A stretch of DNA of 64,000 bases from Lachnospiraceae bacterium (lineage in GTDB: Bacteria > Bacillota > Clostridia > Lachnospirales > Lachnospiraceae), in contig WRBB01000009.1 in assembly GCA_009779895.1 (NCBI GenBank), positions 1 through 64,000 on the forward strand. The letters are read 5' to 3'. Shown piece by piece: positions 33,823-43,395 of this stretch (the stretch's first letter is position 1; each line of letters opens with the position of its first letter). The position numbers and the translations under genes are program-made. The notes under the pieces are model-generated. The model was given only the letters and a program-made list of their open reading frames with translations. It was not told the DNA's origin and did no database searches.

Positions 33823-35073
33823 TTATTTTTGATAAACATCAACAATCGACTTATAACCTGCTGCAAGCAACTGCTCTTTTTGAAACTTCTTATTCTTTTT
33901 CATCGGCACAATCAAAACATCCTTGCCTGCTTGCCGCTCTGCCTTTGCCAACTGAAATACCTGCAATAATTCCACCGTAGGTAAATCTTTTTCCAATAAA
34001 TAAACCAGCTTTTCTTTGCGACCCGGAATCTGAAACCCCTTTTCCAATAAAAGCATAATGATTCGCTCAAAACCAATGGAGAAACCAACGGCGGGGGTAT
34101 TTTGTCCCGTAAACTTGCCAATCATCTCATCATAACGACCACCACCGGCAACAGAACCAGGAAAACCGTTTATATTAATCTCAAAAATGGTACCTGTATA
34201 ATAAGACTGCCCGCGCACCATAGTTGGTTGAAATTGAATCTGAAACGCACATTCTTTGGCCGATTCCACGCAAGAAATAATGGTTTCCATAGAGGTAACA
34301 GCCGCTTCACTTAAATAGTCACCCAGCTTTTCTTTACACATTTTTACCCCGGCCAAATCATGGGTGATTTCTTGGAATAAGGTCAAATACTTCACCACAA
34401 CATCTTTGCCATACCCTAGTGCTTCCAACTCCAAGCCGACTTTTTGGGCACCAATTTTATCCATTTTATCCAAGATAATAAACACATCATCAAAATCTTT
34501 TTCTTGAAAACCGGAATAAGCCGCCATGGCCTTTAAAAAACGTCTGTCATTGATCACAACCGTAAAATCACAAAAACCCAACTGACCAATCATATTTGCG
34601 GTGGCCAAAATCAGTTCAATCTCCGCCACATAAGAACTTTCACCAAGCACATCAATATCACATTGCATAAATTGGCGAAAACGTCCTTTCTGCGGACGGT
34701 CCGCCCGCCAGACATTGCCGATTTGCATCGCCTTAAAAGGAGCAGGCAGCACATTGGCATGATTGGCATAATAACGTGCCAAAGGCAGGGTCAAATCATA
34801 GCGCATCCCACAGTCTACCACCTCATCTTCTTTGGTCGCTGTCCCAATGTTCAGTTTTTCGCCTCGCTTTAATACCTTAAAAATCAACTTTTCGTTGTCG
34901 CCGCCCTGCTTGCTGCATAGATTCTCTATATGCTCCATACAAGGGGTGTCCATAGAAGAAAATCCATAAGAAGCATAAGTTTCTTTCACCAGATGAATCA
35001 CGTAATCACGCACCGCCATTTCATCCGGCAGAATATCTTTCATCCCTGTTACAGGTTTTTTCTTTAAAGCCAT
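33823..35073 (-). CDS. hisS: Histidine--tRNA ligase
   Basis: This 416-residue class II synthetase charges tRNA-His. Motif 1 is near GMKDILPDEM, motif 2 near QIGNVWRADRPQKGRFRQFMQCDIDV, and the histidine-specific region and motif 3 lie in SYYTGTIFEI and GFSIGFERIIMLL. A C-terminal anticodon-binding domain occupies about 325-416. GGAGAGGAAAA precedes the ATG, and the start overlaps the hemZ end by ten bases. No T-box leader is present, so expression probably follows the upstream rel promoter. Confidence 0.96.
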   Translation of the reverse strand: MALKKKPVTGMKDILPDEMAVRDYVIHLVKETYASYGFSSMDTPCMEHIENLCSKQGGDNEKLIFKVLKRGEKLNIGTATKEDEVVDCGMRYDLTLPLARYYANHANVLPAPFKAMQIGNVWRADRPQKGRFRQFMQCDIDVLGESSYVAEIELILATANMIGQLGFCDFTVVINDRRFLKAMAAYSGFQEKDFDDVFIILDKMDKIGAQKVGLELEALGYGKDVVVKYLTLFQEITHDLAGVKMCKEKLGDYLSEAAVTSMETIISCVESAKECAFQIQFQPTMVRGQSYYTGTIFEININGFPGSVAGGGRYDEMIGKFTGQNTPAVGFSIGFERIIMLLLEKGFQIPGRKEKLVYLLEKDLPTVELLQVFQLAKAERQAGKDVLIVPMKKNKKFQKEQLLAAGYKSIVDVYQK

Positions 35074-36461
35074 TTTTCCTCTCCTTTACGCACAATCATC
35101 TCGTCTACTCTATCTATGTAAGCGGCAATATCCTTAACGTTTTCCATACGCCGAATCTTTTTTGCCTGACTTGACACAAGCATTTTACTCACAGCACCTG
35201 CACCCGCTGCCCAAATACTTTGTTTTTCTTCCATAATAAGTATATTGTAAATTCCCGCTTTGTCAACCTTGGCATACCCAACATTTTCAAAATTTCCCGC
35301 AATATTTTTTTGTCGATAAAGATAATAAGGAAACATTTCCATTTTATCGGCTCCTTGCCGAGCTAAATCCATCATCTGTGCATAAACCTTCCCTTGTTCT
35401 ACAACTTCCGGTCTTTCCCACGCATACCTCGCGCCCCGCTTCATTGCCAAAGCATGGACGGTCAAACTATCCGGATCAAGTGCGATTATTTGTGCCAATG
35501 TATCCTGCACATCCTCTCGCTCCTCCCCCGGCAAACCAACAATCACATCCATATTGATCTGATGAAATCCACATTCTCTCGCCAAAGAAAAACTCGTTTT
35601 GACCTGGAGAACACTATGCCTGCGACCAATACGTTTTAACGTCTTATCCTGCATCGTCTGGGGATTAATCGAAATACGAGAAATATCAAAGGAACGAAGC
35701 AATTTCAACTTTTCCCATGTAATCGTATCCGCACGTCCTGCCTCAACGGTATATTCCAACAAATGCTCCATCGAAAAATGATTTGCTATGGTAGATAACA
35801 CCTGTTCCAATTGCTCCGTCGTTAAAGTTGTAGGGGTTCCGCCACCGATATAAATGGTCTGTAGCATTTTCCCTTTTGTAAATGCCCCAATGGCGGCAAG
35901 TTCTTTACACAAGGCGTCTACATAAGCATCCACCCGATTTTGCCAATGCCTGATATCCCCACTGGAAAAAGAACAATAATAACAAATGCCGGGACAAAAC
36001 GGAATACCTACATACAAACTAAACCCATCCTGCTGATTCACCGGCTGCAACAAAATCTGCTCTCTTTGCGCTATTTCTACAGCTAATTTTGCCTTTTCTT
36101 GAGATATTTCATAAGTCTCTTTTAAATAACAAACAACCTCGGAGGTTTCCTTACCTTGCTCTATTTCCCGAAAAGCCAATTTGCTCGGCCGCACCCCCGT
36201 CAACATGCCCCATGGCAATGTTTTTTTTGTTTCTCTCACCAAAAAATAATATACTTGACGGGTCATTTCCTGTTTGCTGTTTTGCTTCTCTTTTTCAAAG
36301 TTTACAGAAAAGCAAGCCCCACTCTCCAATCTTAACTGTAGCATCGAAACTTGCTTTTTCTTTATTATTTTCTGTTTTATTTCACAATTTGGAAAAAATG
36401 CTTTGCACAAATGAAATATACTATACATCAGACCCGTATCACTACATGAAATTACAATCAT
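35064..36461 (-). CDS. hemZ: Coproporphyrinogen III oxidase-like radical SAM enzyme HemZ
   Basis: This 465-residue protein has a 140-residue N-terminal extension typical of Firmicutes HemZ. It is followed by a radical SAM domain whose cluster cysteines are in FCPGICYYCSFSS (CxxxCxxC), then GGGTPTTLT and ISINPQTM. The family was named for oxygen-independent coproporphyrinogen dehydrogenation, although many relatives lack a demonstrated heme role. The start at 36461 is six bases beyond the rel stop and has only a weak ribosome binding site, so coupled translation is likely. Confidence 0.88.
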   Translation of the reverse strand: MIVISCSDTGLMYSIFHLCKAFFPNCEIKQKIIKKKQVSMLQLRLESGACFSVNFEKEKQNSKQEMTRQVYYFLVRETKKTLPWGMLTGVRPSKLAFREIEQGKETSEVVCYLKETYEISQEKAKLAVEIAQREQILLQPVNQQDGFSLYVGIPFCPGICYYCSFSSGDIRHWQNRVDAYVDALCKELAAIGAFTKGKMLQTIYIGGGTPTTLTTEQLEQVLSTIANHFSMEHLLEYTVEAGRADTITWEKLKLLRSFDISRISINPQTMQDKTLKRIGRRHSVLQVKTSFSLARECGFHQINMDVIVGLPGEEREDVQDTLAQIIALDPDSLTVHALAMKRGARYAWERPEVVEQGKVYAQMMDLARQGADKMEMFPYYLYRQKNIAGNFENVGYAKVDKAGIYNILIMEEKQSIWAAGAGAVSKMLVSSQAKKIRRMENVKDIAAYIDRVDEMIVRKGEEKWL

Positions 36462-36466
36462 TTTAA

Positions 36467-38767
36467 CTAACCTACGGCTCTTTCAATATCAATCACGCCC
36501 TCTATTTGTCGCATCTTCTCGGCAATTTTCCCCAACTCACCACGGCTTCTTACAATAAAACCCATCTCTACGGTCGCAGTTCCTTTTTTGCTGCTACGGA
36601 CATTCATAGACTTTAAATCAATTTGATTTTCCGTAAAGACTTTTGTAATCTCCAACAAAATACCCTGCCTATCTCTGGTATACAAATTCAATTCTGCCAA
36701 ATATTTGCCGCCGTCTTCCGAACCTGCTGAAAGCTCCCACTCAGCGTTAATCAGCCTTTCACGCTCCGCATCGGTCATATTGATAATATTATGACAATCC
36801 GTGCGATGAATCGACATACCACGGCCTCTGGTCACAAAACCAACAATTTCATCACCCGGCAGTGGGGTACAACATTTTGAAAAGCGCACCGCAATGTCAT
36901 CAATGCCTTTGACCACAATACCACTTTTATTTTTTCCAATATGAACCGGACGAGCATTTACACCTGAAAGTTTTTCCAGAATATCCTCATCTAAAATCTC
37001 TTTTTTATGGTCTTGCCGATAACCCTCCATCAGGCGATTGAGCACCTGACCCTCTTTGATACCACCGTGACCAATGGCCGCCAAAGCCGCATCCCAATCA
37101 CGAAAGCCATATTTTTTCATAACACTTTCCATATATTGGGGTTTCATCACATCAGACAATTTCACTTTCTTTGTCTTTGCGTAGTTTGCAAGCATTTCTT
37201 TGCCGTGAATAATGTTTTCTTCTTTTAACTCTTTTTTGAACCATTGGTTGATTTTATTTTTTGCTTGGGTACTTTTGACAATGCTTAACCAATCCCGGCT
37301 AGGTCCACGGGAATTTTGAGATGTTAATATCTCAATGCGATCGCCATTTTGAATTTGATACTCAATCGATACCAAGCGTCCATTTACCCGGGCTCCTACC
37401 ATCTTGTTGCCCACAGCACTATGAATGGAATAAGCAAAGTCCACGGGCGTGGAGCCATTGGGTAGATTTTTCACATCACCATTGGGCGTAAAACAATAAA
37501 CATCCTCAGAAAACAAATCCAAGTCGCCTTTTAATAAACTTAAAAATTCTTTGTTGTCCGAAAGATCACGCTGCCACTCTAAAATCTGACGTAACCATGT
37601 GAGTTTTTCCTCTTCTTGCGCCGCTGTGTTTTGGCCCTTGCTACCCTCTTTATACTTCCAATGAGCCGCAATCCCATACTCCGCTGTTTTATGCATCTCT
37701 TCGGTTCGAATTTGAATCTCAAAAGGCTGACCAAAAGGACCCATCAAGGTCGTATGCAAAGACTGATACATATTCACCTTTGGCATGGCAATATAATCCT
37801 TAAAACGCCCCGGTATCGGCGTAAACATCTCATGAATCAAACCCAAAGCACCATAACAATCCTTGACGCTTTTGACAATAATACGTACCGCAAATAAATC
37901 ATACACCTGATCCAAAGTCTTGTCTTGATTAATCATCTTTCGATAGATGCTGAAAATATGCTTTACCCGACCATAAACCTGCGCCTCTATAAAACCCTCT
38001 TGTAAATGTTCGCTCACCTCAACTACAATCTGCTGTACAAACTCTTCCCGCTCAGTTTTTTGTTCATTTAACTCTTCCACCAAAGTATAATATGACTCCG
38101 GTTCTGAATATTTCAAAGCCAAATCATCCAATTCAATCTTAATGCGGGAAATCCCCAAACGCTGTGCAATAGGCGCATAAATATCCATGGTCTCCCGCGC
38201 TTTTTCCTTTTGCTTCGCAGGGGTCATAAACTCCAAAGTACGCATATTGTGCAAGCGGTCTGCTAATTTAATAATAATCACACGAATGTCTTTTGCCATC
38301 GCCAAAAACATCTTCCGCAAATTTTCCGCTTGAATCTCTAATTTATCTTGGTCATAAGAAAGTTTGTTTAATTTGGTCACACCATCTACCAAAAGACCAA
38401 CCTCATGGCCAAAACCGGCCTCTACCTCTTCTAAGGTCATAGAGGTATCTTCCACCGCATCATGAAGCATGCCCGCCAAAATGGTTTCTTTGTCCATCTC
38501 CAAACTAGCAAGGATAATCCCCACCCACAGCGGGTGAATGATATAAGGCTCACCGGATTTTCGTATTTGACCTGCATGCGCTGCAGTTGCAATGGCATAG
38601 GCCTTTTCCAATTGAGACACATCACCTGAGGGGTGATAGGCTTTTACCTGTAAAATCAGCTCATCAAACAATTGGTTGGGTTCTTGATGCGCTTCCGGTG
38701 TTTTTATGGCACGATTGTCAATCATTTCTAAATTTTTATTCAATTCTACATATTCTAACCCTGCCAC
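36467..38767 (-). CDS. relA: Bifunctional (p)ppGpp synthetase/hydrolase
   Basis: This 766-residue Rel protein makes and degrades (p)ppGpp during the stringent response. The HD hydrolase domain carries HDAVEDTSM. The synthetase domain carries GRVKHIFSIYRKM and RFKDYIAMPK; the RxKD form of that motif marks bifunctional enzymes, while EFDD marks synthetase-only RelA. TGS (about 415-475), a helical/zinc region and a C-terminal ACT domain follow. The start is a GTG at 38767 placed after AGGAGGTGAGTTT. An in-frame ATG at 38803 lies upstream of that very strong site. It heads the seven-gene operon ending with the transglutaminase. Confidence 0.96.
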   Translation of the reverse strand: MAGLEYVELNKNLEMIDNRAIKTPEAHQEPNQLFDELILQVKAYHPSGDVSQLEKAYAIATAAHAGQIRKSGEPYIIHPLWVGIILASLEMDKETILAGMLHDAVEDTSMTLEEVEAGFGHEVGLLVDGVTKLNKLSYDQDKLEIQAENLRKMFLAMAKDIRVIIIKLADRLHNMRTLEFMTPAKQKEKARETMDIYAPIAQRLGISRIKIELDDLALKYSEPESYYTLVEELNEQKTEREEFVQQIVVEVSEHLQEGFIEAQVYGRVKHIFSIYRKMINQDKTLDQVYDLFAVRIIVKSVKDCYGALGLIHEMFTPIPGRFKDYIAMPKVNMYQSLHTTLMGPFGQPFEIQIRTEEMHKTAEYGIAAHWKYKEGSKGQNTAAQEEEKLTWLRQILEWQRDLSDNKEFLSLLKGDLDLFSEDVYCFTPNGDVKNLPNGSTPVDFAYSIHSAVGNKMVGARVNGRLVSIEYQIQNGDRIEILTSQNSRGPSRDWLSIVKSTQAKNKINQWFKKELKEENIIHGKEMLANYAKTKKVKLSDVMKPQYMESVMKKYGFRDWDAALAAIGHGGIKEGQVLNRLMEGYRQDHKKEILDEDILEKLSGVNARPVHIGKNKSGIVVKGIDDIAVRFSKCCTPLPGDEIVGFVTRGRGMSIHRTDCHNIINMTDAERERLINAEWELSAGSEDGGKYLAELNLYTRDRQGILLEITKVFTENQIDLKSMNVRSSKKGTATVEMGFIVRSRGELGKIAEKMRQIEGVIDIERAVG

Positions 38768-38851
38768 AAACTCACCTCCTTTTTTCGATTTTTGCCTTAC
38801 CATAAATCAATCAAATTTGAAAAAATGTAGTTTTCAATTTTTCACTAACTT

Positions 38852-38880
38852 AACCTCCCAAATTCAAAATTCGGGAGGTT
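38852..38880. other. Inverted repeat between the hybrid kinase and rel
   Basis: AACCTCCC (38852-38859) pairs with GGGAGGTT (38873-38880), with further AT pairing inside the loop. The flanks lack a good T-run on either strand. It may be a weak terminator for the kinase gene or an element in the rel leader. Confidence 0.4.
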
Positions 38881-38947
38881 ATTTATCGAATTTCATTTAA
38901 ACTTTATTCTATAACATTTTAGGCGAATTGTAAAGTTGGCAAAACCC

Positions 38948-41900
38948 CTAATTTTTAAGGTATTTCCGCATTTGTTCTAACACTTCCTCTAACTGTATGG
39001 GCTTACCAATATGACCATTCATACCGGCGGCAAGGCAATTGTTAATATCCTCCACAAAAACATTGGCTGTCATTGCCACAATCGGAATCTCTTTTGCACC
39101 TGTCACCTCCAAACGCCGAATCTGTCTGGTGGCCTCCAATCCATCCATCTCAGGCATTTGCATATCCATAAAGATAATGCTGTATTTATCCGGATTTTCC
39201 CGATATTTTTCCAGGGCAAACATGCCGTTTGTTGCACAATCAATCTGCACCTGCGTAGGTTCTAACAGAGCCTGCACAATCTCCCGATTGATTTCTACAT
39301 CTTCTACCAACAAAATCGAATACTGCGCAAAATTGTCATCTTCCATCAAGCTACATGCATCGTGATTATCCGAATTCAAGGTTTTTATGGCTGTATACTT
39401 CTGCGCACCACGTTTCATCCGAGCCGTAAAGTTAAAATCAGAACCCATTCCAACCTCTGATTCCACCCAAATGGTACCACCCATCATTTCTACAATATTT
39501 TTTGAAATCACCAGACCCAAACCTGTGCCGCCATATTTTCGTGTAATACTAGCCTCGGCCTGTACAAAGGATTGGAACAAACGTGCCTGCTGCTCTTTGC
39601 TAATGCCAATTCCACTATCCTGTACCCCCATTTTGATTGTGCAAAAACCATCCACCTCTTCCACCAGTTGGGCATTCACGTGGATACTACCCCCTTCATC
39701 CGTAAATTTCACTGCATTATTGAGCAGATTTGTAATAACCTGCGCCAAACGCTGCTCATCACCAAGCAAGGAATCCGGAATGTTACTGTCTATGTTCACC
39801 GTCAGTATCTGATTCTTTTCATCCACTCTAAAATGAACTACATCAATGACCCGTTGGAACATTTTTTCAAAAACAAATTCTGACTCTGACAAGATATATT
39901 TATTGGCCTCAATCTTTGACATATCCAACACATCATTAATCACCCCCAGCAAATGGATGGAAGCATCTTGTATCCTAGTCAGAGCATATTCTTTTTTATC
40001 TACTTTGGAATTGTTCAAACCAATGGAGGTCATCCCTATAATTGCATTCAAAGGCGTTCGCATTTCATGGCTCATATTGGACAAGAAATTGCTTTTGGCA
40101 ATGCTGGCCTGTTCGGATTTTTGCCGTGCCAACTCAATTTCTGTTACATTGCTGCTTGCGATAATATAACCCACATTTTCACCATTTTTATCCAACAAAT
40201 AATTTGCCTGCCCTTGATAATAATTTCCATCACTTTCATTGTAAATAACCTCAGATTCCGTACCTGCCTGCAAAGCAAGAAGCGGACAATACTTGTTGCT
40301 ATAGGGATAAATACTCACATCAAAATAACATAAACCAATGACCGCATCTAATGTTTTGCCCAGCAATGCCAAAGATGCTTTGTTCATGTAAATGATATTA
40401 TAATTTTCATCAATAATGGACAAAGGCCCATTGGCACTATGTTCAATGCTGTCAGCCATATCATTAAAGGATTCGGCCAACACATGAAATTCATCATTGG
40501 TGGTGGATTGAATGCGTACTTGACGCTCACCACGGCGGAAGCGGGAAATTCCATTGATAATCATCTGGATGTTTTCTGATAAATAAGTCGCCAAACCAAT
40601 GGCCACCAAAATAACCAAAAGCACAATGGCAATGCTGGTCAAAACAATACGCAACACACTTTCTTGCATATTGCGCTCCATTACATGAGACAAATTGGCC
40701 TCCATCTGCCGCGCCGATGCCGTAAAATCATCTAAGCCTGCACCAATGGTCACAAATCCAAAACCACGATGGGAAAAATCATTGGCTACAGAGGGCGCAT
40801 ACTGACCTGTATAATAGGGAATGGCTGCCGCCGTAGTCAGCTTGTACAAACCACTCCAAAGGATATAAAAGGAGCCGGAACCACCGCTTTCCGTTAAATC
40901 CATCCAACCTGTACACTGAGGTGCATTGTTTAAATAACGACCATCCAAACCAACCAATCCTTTTGCCGTCAAAGAGGGAGCCGGAACTTTACTGCGAGAT
41001 TGGCGATAAAACGGTTCTATATTTTCAGCTGCAATGAAATCCTCCCAGTAAGGATAAATGTGAAGATTCGCCTGCCAAGCCTCATAGATGGAAGATTCCA
41101 GCCAAGGTATTTGACGCTCCCCTGTCTCCGGATTAAAACCAACTATAGAATGATGACGGGGATGTGCAATGTTGCGGCTCTGATAATCCCACATAAACGC
41201 ATAATTGCCCTCATAAGCACTGGGTAACTCGGTATAACGTTCATTCATAGGGGTGATATGGTCTACAAATTCCATAATATGGTCATGATTCAAAGCAAAA
41301 CTTACATAACCTATGATGTTTCCACTCTCGTCTGTTGCCGGTGTCGCCCAACGAATGATACCCTCAAAACGTTGGCCATTTGGATTTTCCTGCCCTGCAT
41401 AGGCCTGACTTTCTGCCATTTTAAGAAATGCATCTTCGGGCAAGGCACCAATTTCTTTTAATGCTTTTAAATTGGGATGGGTTTCTACAACCTTTTCCTT
41501 TAAAGTTTCAGGCGCATACATGCCAATATAATTAGAGCTTACATAAGCACCTATTACATCTGATACATAAATTTCACCCACCTGCAATTCTTTTAGTGCA
41601 TCAAAATAATCTTCTGATTTGATATACGTATTTTCTTTTTCTGAAATATTTTGGCGAAGCGGATGGAAAGGATAATTTATTTTTGTAGAATTTTGTGTTA
41701 CATAACGAACTGTTTGATTGCCCATCAAATCAATAAAAACAACTTCATCATAAAGGGGAATCTCTTTCGCATAATAAGTGTCCGGCGCACGGTACTTAAA
41801 ACCACTGCCATTTACTTGATCATCATTCTCTAAATTGCTGGACACGCCTTTGAAACCTGTATATGTGAGTGGTTCTCGTTCCACCCAAGACAAACCATCT

Positions 41901-42313
41901 TCTGACAGGACCCACTCTCCTTTCTGAATCATCTTACCCGTATGCTCTTCCGCAAATATCCAATAGGTTTCTTCTGAAACATCCAATCTTGCCAACATGC
42001 GAATATCTGAATCCCTTTCATAAAGGAAATTGGCCACTTGACCGGCCGTCTCCGTGGTCAGCCGCTCTATGTTTTCAATCACGGCACTGTTTAAAGCTGT
42101 AGTAGAATCCCGCAATGCAATATCACGCATCATATTACCCAAAGAAGAAATCTGGAATATGGCGATTGCTAATAAAATGACAATTGGAATTACTTTGACG
42201 GTTAAAAACACGATCACAAGCTTGGGACGAAGATTTAAACTTGTCCGGTTTAATACACGTTCGATTTTATGAGATATTTTATCAATTAAAAGTTTTATGA
42301 CAATCACCTCCAC
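38948..42313 (-). CDS. Membrane hybrid sensor histidine kinase
   Basis: This protein of up to 1121 residues has a membrane helix (about 30-54), a long extracellular sensor part (about 55-540), a second helix (about 543-567), HAMP (about 565-620) and PAS (about 625-740). The kinase core follows: HisKA (FLSNMSHEMRTPLNAIIGM), then HATPase_c (NLLNNAVKF, GTGLGLVISK). A C-terminal receiver carries the phosphoacceptor in IIFMDMQMPEMDG. The extracellular part is probably Cache-like; its ligand is unknown. The reported start is the first GTG. However, a perfect GGAGGTGA site lies just downstream of it and points to an ATA at 42296-42298. A separate response-regulator partner is not adjacent. Confidence 0.88.
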   Translation of the reverse strand: MEVIVIKLLIDKISHKIERVLNRTSLNLRPKLVIVFLTVKVIPIVILLAIAIFQISSLGNMMRDIALRDSTTALNSAVIENIERLTTETAGQVANFLYERDSDIRMLARLDVSEETYWIFAEEHTGKMIQKGEWVLSEDGLSWVEREPLTYTGFKGVSSNLENDDQVNGSGFKYRAPDTYYAKEIPLYDEVVFIDLMGNQTVRYVTQNSTKINYPFHPLRQNISEKENTYIKSEDYFDALKELQVGEIYVSDVIGAYVSSNYIGMYAPETLKEKVVETHPNLKALKEIGALPEDAFLKMAESQAYAGQENPNGQRFEGIIRWATPATDESGNIIGYVSFALNHDHIMEFVDHITPMNERYTELPSAYEGNYAFMWDYQSRNIAHPRHHSIVGFNPETGERQIPWLESSIYEAWQANLHIYPYWEDFIAAENIEPFYRQSRSKVPAPSLTAKGLVGLDGRYLNNAPQCTGWMDLTESGGSGSFYILWSGLYKLTTAAAIPYYTGQYAPSVANDFSHRGFGFVTIGAGLDDFTASARQMEANLSHVMERNMQESVLRIVLTSIAIVLLVILVAIGLATYLSENIQMIINGISRFRRGERQVRIQSTTNDEFHVLAESFNDMADSIEHSANGPLSIIDENYNIIYMNKASLALLGKTLDAVIGLCYFDVSIYPYSNKYCPLLALQAGTESEVIYNESDGNYYQGQANYLLDKNGENVGYIIASSNVTEIELARQKSEQASIAKSNFLSNMSHEMRTPLNAIIGMTSIGLNNSKVDKKEYALTRIQDASIHLLGVINDVLDMSKIEANKYILSESEFVFEKMFQRVIDVVHFRVDEKNQILTVNIDSNIPDSLLGDEQRLAQVITNLLNNAVKFTDEGGSIHVNAQLVEEVDGFCTIKMGVQDSGIGISKEQQARLFQSFVQAEASITRKYGGTGLGLVISKNIVEMMGGTIWVESEVGMGSDFNFTARMKRGAQKYTAIKTLNSDNHDACSLMEDDNFAQYSILLVEDVEINREIVQALLEPTQVQIDCATNGMFALEKYRENPDKYSIIFMDMQMPEMDGLEATRQIRRLEVTGAKEIPIVAMTANVFVEDINNCLAAGMNGHIGKPIQLEEVLEQMRKYLKN
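42304..42311 (-). promoter_or_regulatory. Perfect Shine-Dalgarno pointing to a non-standard start
   Basis: GGAGGTGA lies within the first codons of the longest kinase frame. Five bases after it the in-frame codon is ATA. No in-frame ATG, GTG or TTG occurs until a GTG about 30 codons later, inside the first membrane segment. Confidence 0.7.
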
Positions 42314-42405
42314 GATACGTTTTCGTAATCAGATATTATTAATATTATATCTTATATTATCATATTTTTCAATCTCAAATTCTTTGTTATCTATCCCTTT
42401 TTCAC

Positions 42406-42434
42406 TTGACCAAATGGCTGTTTTGCTGTATACT
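42406..42434 (+). promoter_or_regulatory. Sigma-70-type promoter of the cold-shock gene
   Basis: TTGACC (42406-42411) and TATACT (42429-42434) are separated by 17 bp. Transcription from about 42441 gives a leader of roughly 150 nt before the cold-shock start codon. Confidence 0.75.
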
Positions 42435-42466
42435 GCAAGGAGTATTCTAAGTGGTGTTACATTGTC

Positions 42467-42530
42467 TCACATATTTTTGTAAGTCATTGGCTCATTCGAT
42501 GATTTACGAAAATATGTGACTTTTTTGTTT
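42467..42530 (+). promoter_or_regulatory. Long terminator-like hairpin in the cold-shock leader
   Basis: Positions 42467-42487 and 42499-42519 form a 21-bp stem with only two G-U pairs and an 11-nt loop, directly followed by CTTTTTTGTTT. It begins about 26 nt after the predicted transcription start and ends about 64 nt before the ATG. It has the form of an intrinsic terminator, so it may act as an attenuator or temperature-dependent element. Confidence 0.75.
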
Positions 42531-42593
42531 AAATCAGATCAAGAATACAACGTAGCAAAATCAAAAAAATTCAAGCACTGGAGGTAAGTAAAA

Positions 42594-42806
42594 ATGAATA
42601 ATGGTGTAGTAAAATGGTTTAATTCTGAAAAAGGATTTGGTTTCATTTCAAACGAAGATGGAAGCGAAGATGTTTTTGTACACTTCTCTGCAATTCAAAA
42701 AGAGGGTTACAAAACATTAAACGAAGGCGATAAAGTTGTTTTCGAAACGGAGCAAGATCCAAGAGATAACCGCAAATTACGTGCTGTTAATGTACAAATG
42801 GCATAA
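42594..42806 (+). CDS. csp: Cold-shock protein (CspA family)
   Basis: This 70-residue single OB-fold protein binds single-stranded RNA and DNA and acts as an RNA chaperone. RNP1 is KGFGFIS and RNP2 is VFVHFSAI, with the conserved start [10 protein letters not shown] and the end [14 protein letters not shown]. Its length matches the family. GGAGGTAAGTAAAA precedes the ATG. It is a single-gene unit with its own promoter, a long structured leader and a strong terminator, consistent with post-transcriptional control in this family. Confidence 0.97.
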   Translation: MNNGVVKWFNSEKGFGFISNEDGSEDVFVHFSAIQKEGYKTLNEGDKVVFETEQDPRDNRKLRAVNVQMA

Positions 42807-42851
42807 AAATATGTTTTAACATTCACAGACAAAAAAGCACAGACGTTTTTA

Positions 42852-42932
42852 AAAATGCACCCGCAAAAATCAATCCTACGAGCATTTCATCATGCTACAA
42901 TGGTTTTTGCGGGTGCATTTTAAGTTTTTTTT
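42852..42932. terminator. Strong terminator after the cold-shock gene
   Basis: An 18-bp stem (42852-42869 with 42904-42921, core ATGCACCCGC/GCGGGTGCAT) encloses a smaller inner hairpin and is followed by TAAG and eight T. A-rich sequence before the stem also suits the convergent gene ending at 42938. Confidence 0.85.
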
Positions 42933-42937
42933 ATTAC

Positions 42938-43309
42938 TCAGACTAATTTTCCATCACTTTTTTTCTTGGATGACTTTTCATAACTTTCTACAATCTGCAC
43001 AATTTCTTTTAAAAAATTTTCTTCTCCCCATGTATTCATCTTAAAAAACATGGCTTGACTCCCACCCGAAGCAATAATAGAAAGAAACAACCTTTCACCA
43101 TTACCTACAAGGGTAACATTGGCACTCAAACGATTGCTGCCAATCACGCTATAACGCTCATACACACGAACAGCACAGCGCACACCATCCCCTACATAAT
43201 CGCTGCCCTCTTGGTAGCTGGCCGTAATACTTCCACGCAATATCTCTTCATGTAGCCTATTTAAAAAATCATCAAAATTCGCAGTGAAACGATGTTCATA
43301 TTTTGCCAT
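42938..43309 (-). CDS. Small DUF6054-like protein
   Basis: This 123-residue soluble protein matches from memory the DUF6054 family of Clostridia: FDDFLNRLHEEILRGSITASYQEGSDY, then VRCAVRVYERYSVIGSNRLSANVTL, then SGGSQAMFFK. The second half is predicted to be beta strands and a final helix. No function is known. GGAGGT six bases before the ATG at 43309 rules out the in-frame start at 43324. It converges on the cold-shock terminator. The family name is less certain than the gene itself. Confidence 0.75.
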   Translation of the reverse strand: MAKYEHRFTANFDDFLNRLHEEILRGSITASYQEGSDYVGDGVRCAVRVYERYSVIGSNRLSANVTLVGNGERLFLSIIASGGSQAMFFKMNTWGEENFLKEIVQIVESYEKSSKKKSDGKLV

Positions 43310-43395
43310 ATCCGTACCTCCCATATTACCTTTATGCTGTCTTGAAAAAATGCCCTGTATCTATATCTCTATTGTATGCTAAATAATCGCATTCA

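Noticed and set aside
42297..42482. Plus-strand 61-residue frame before the cold-shock gene
   Set aside because: It overlaps the kinase start, the cold-shock promoter and the leader hairpin, with no ribosome binding site.
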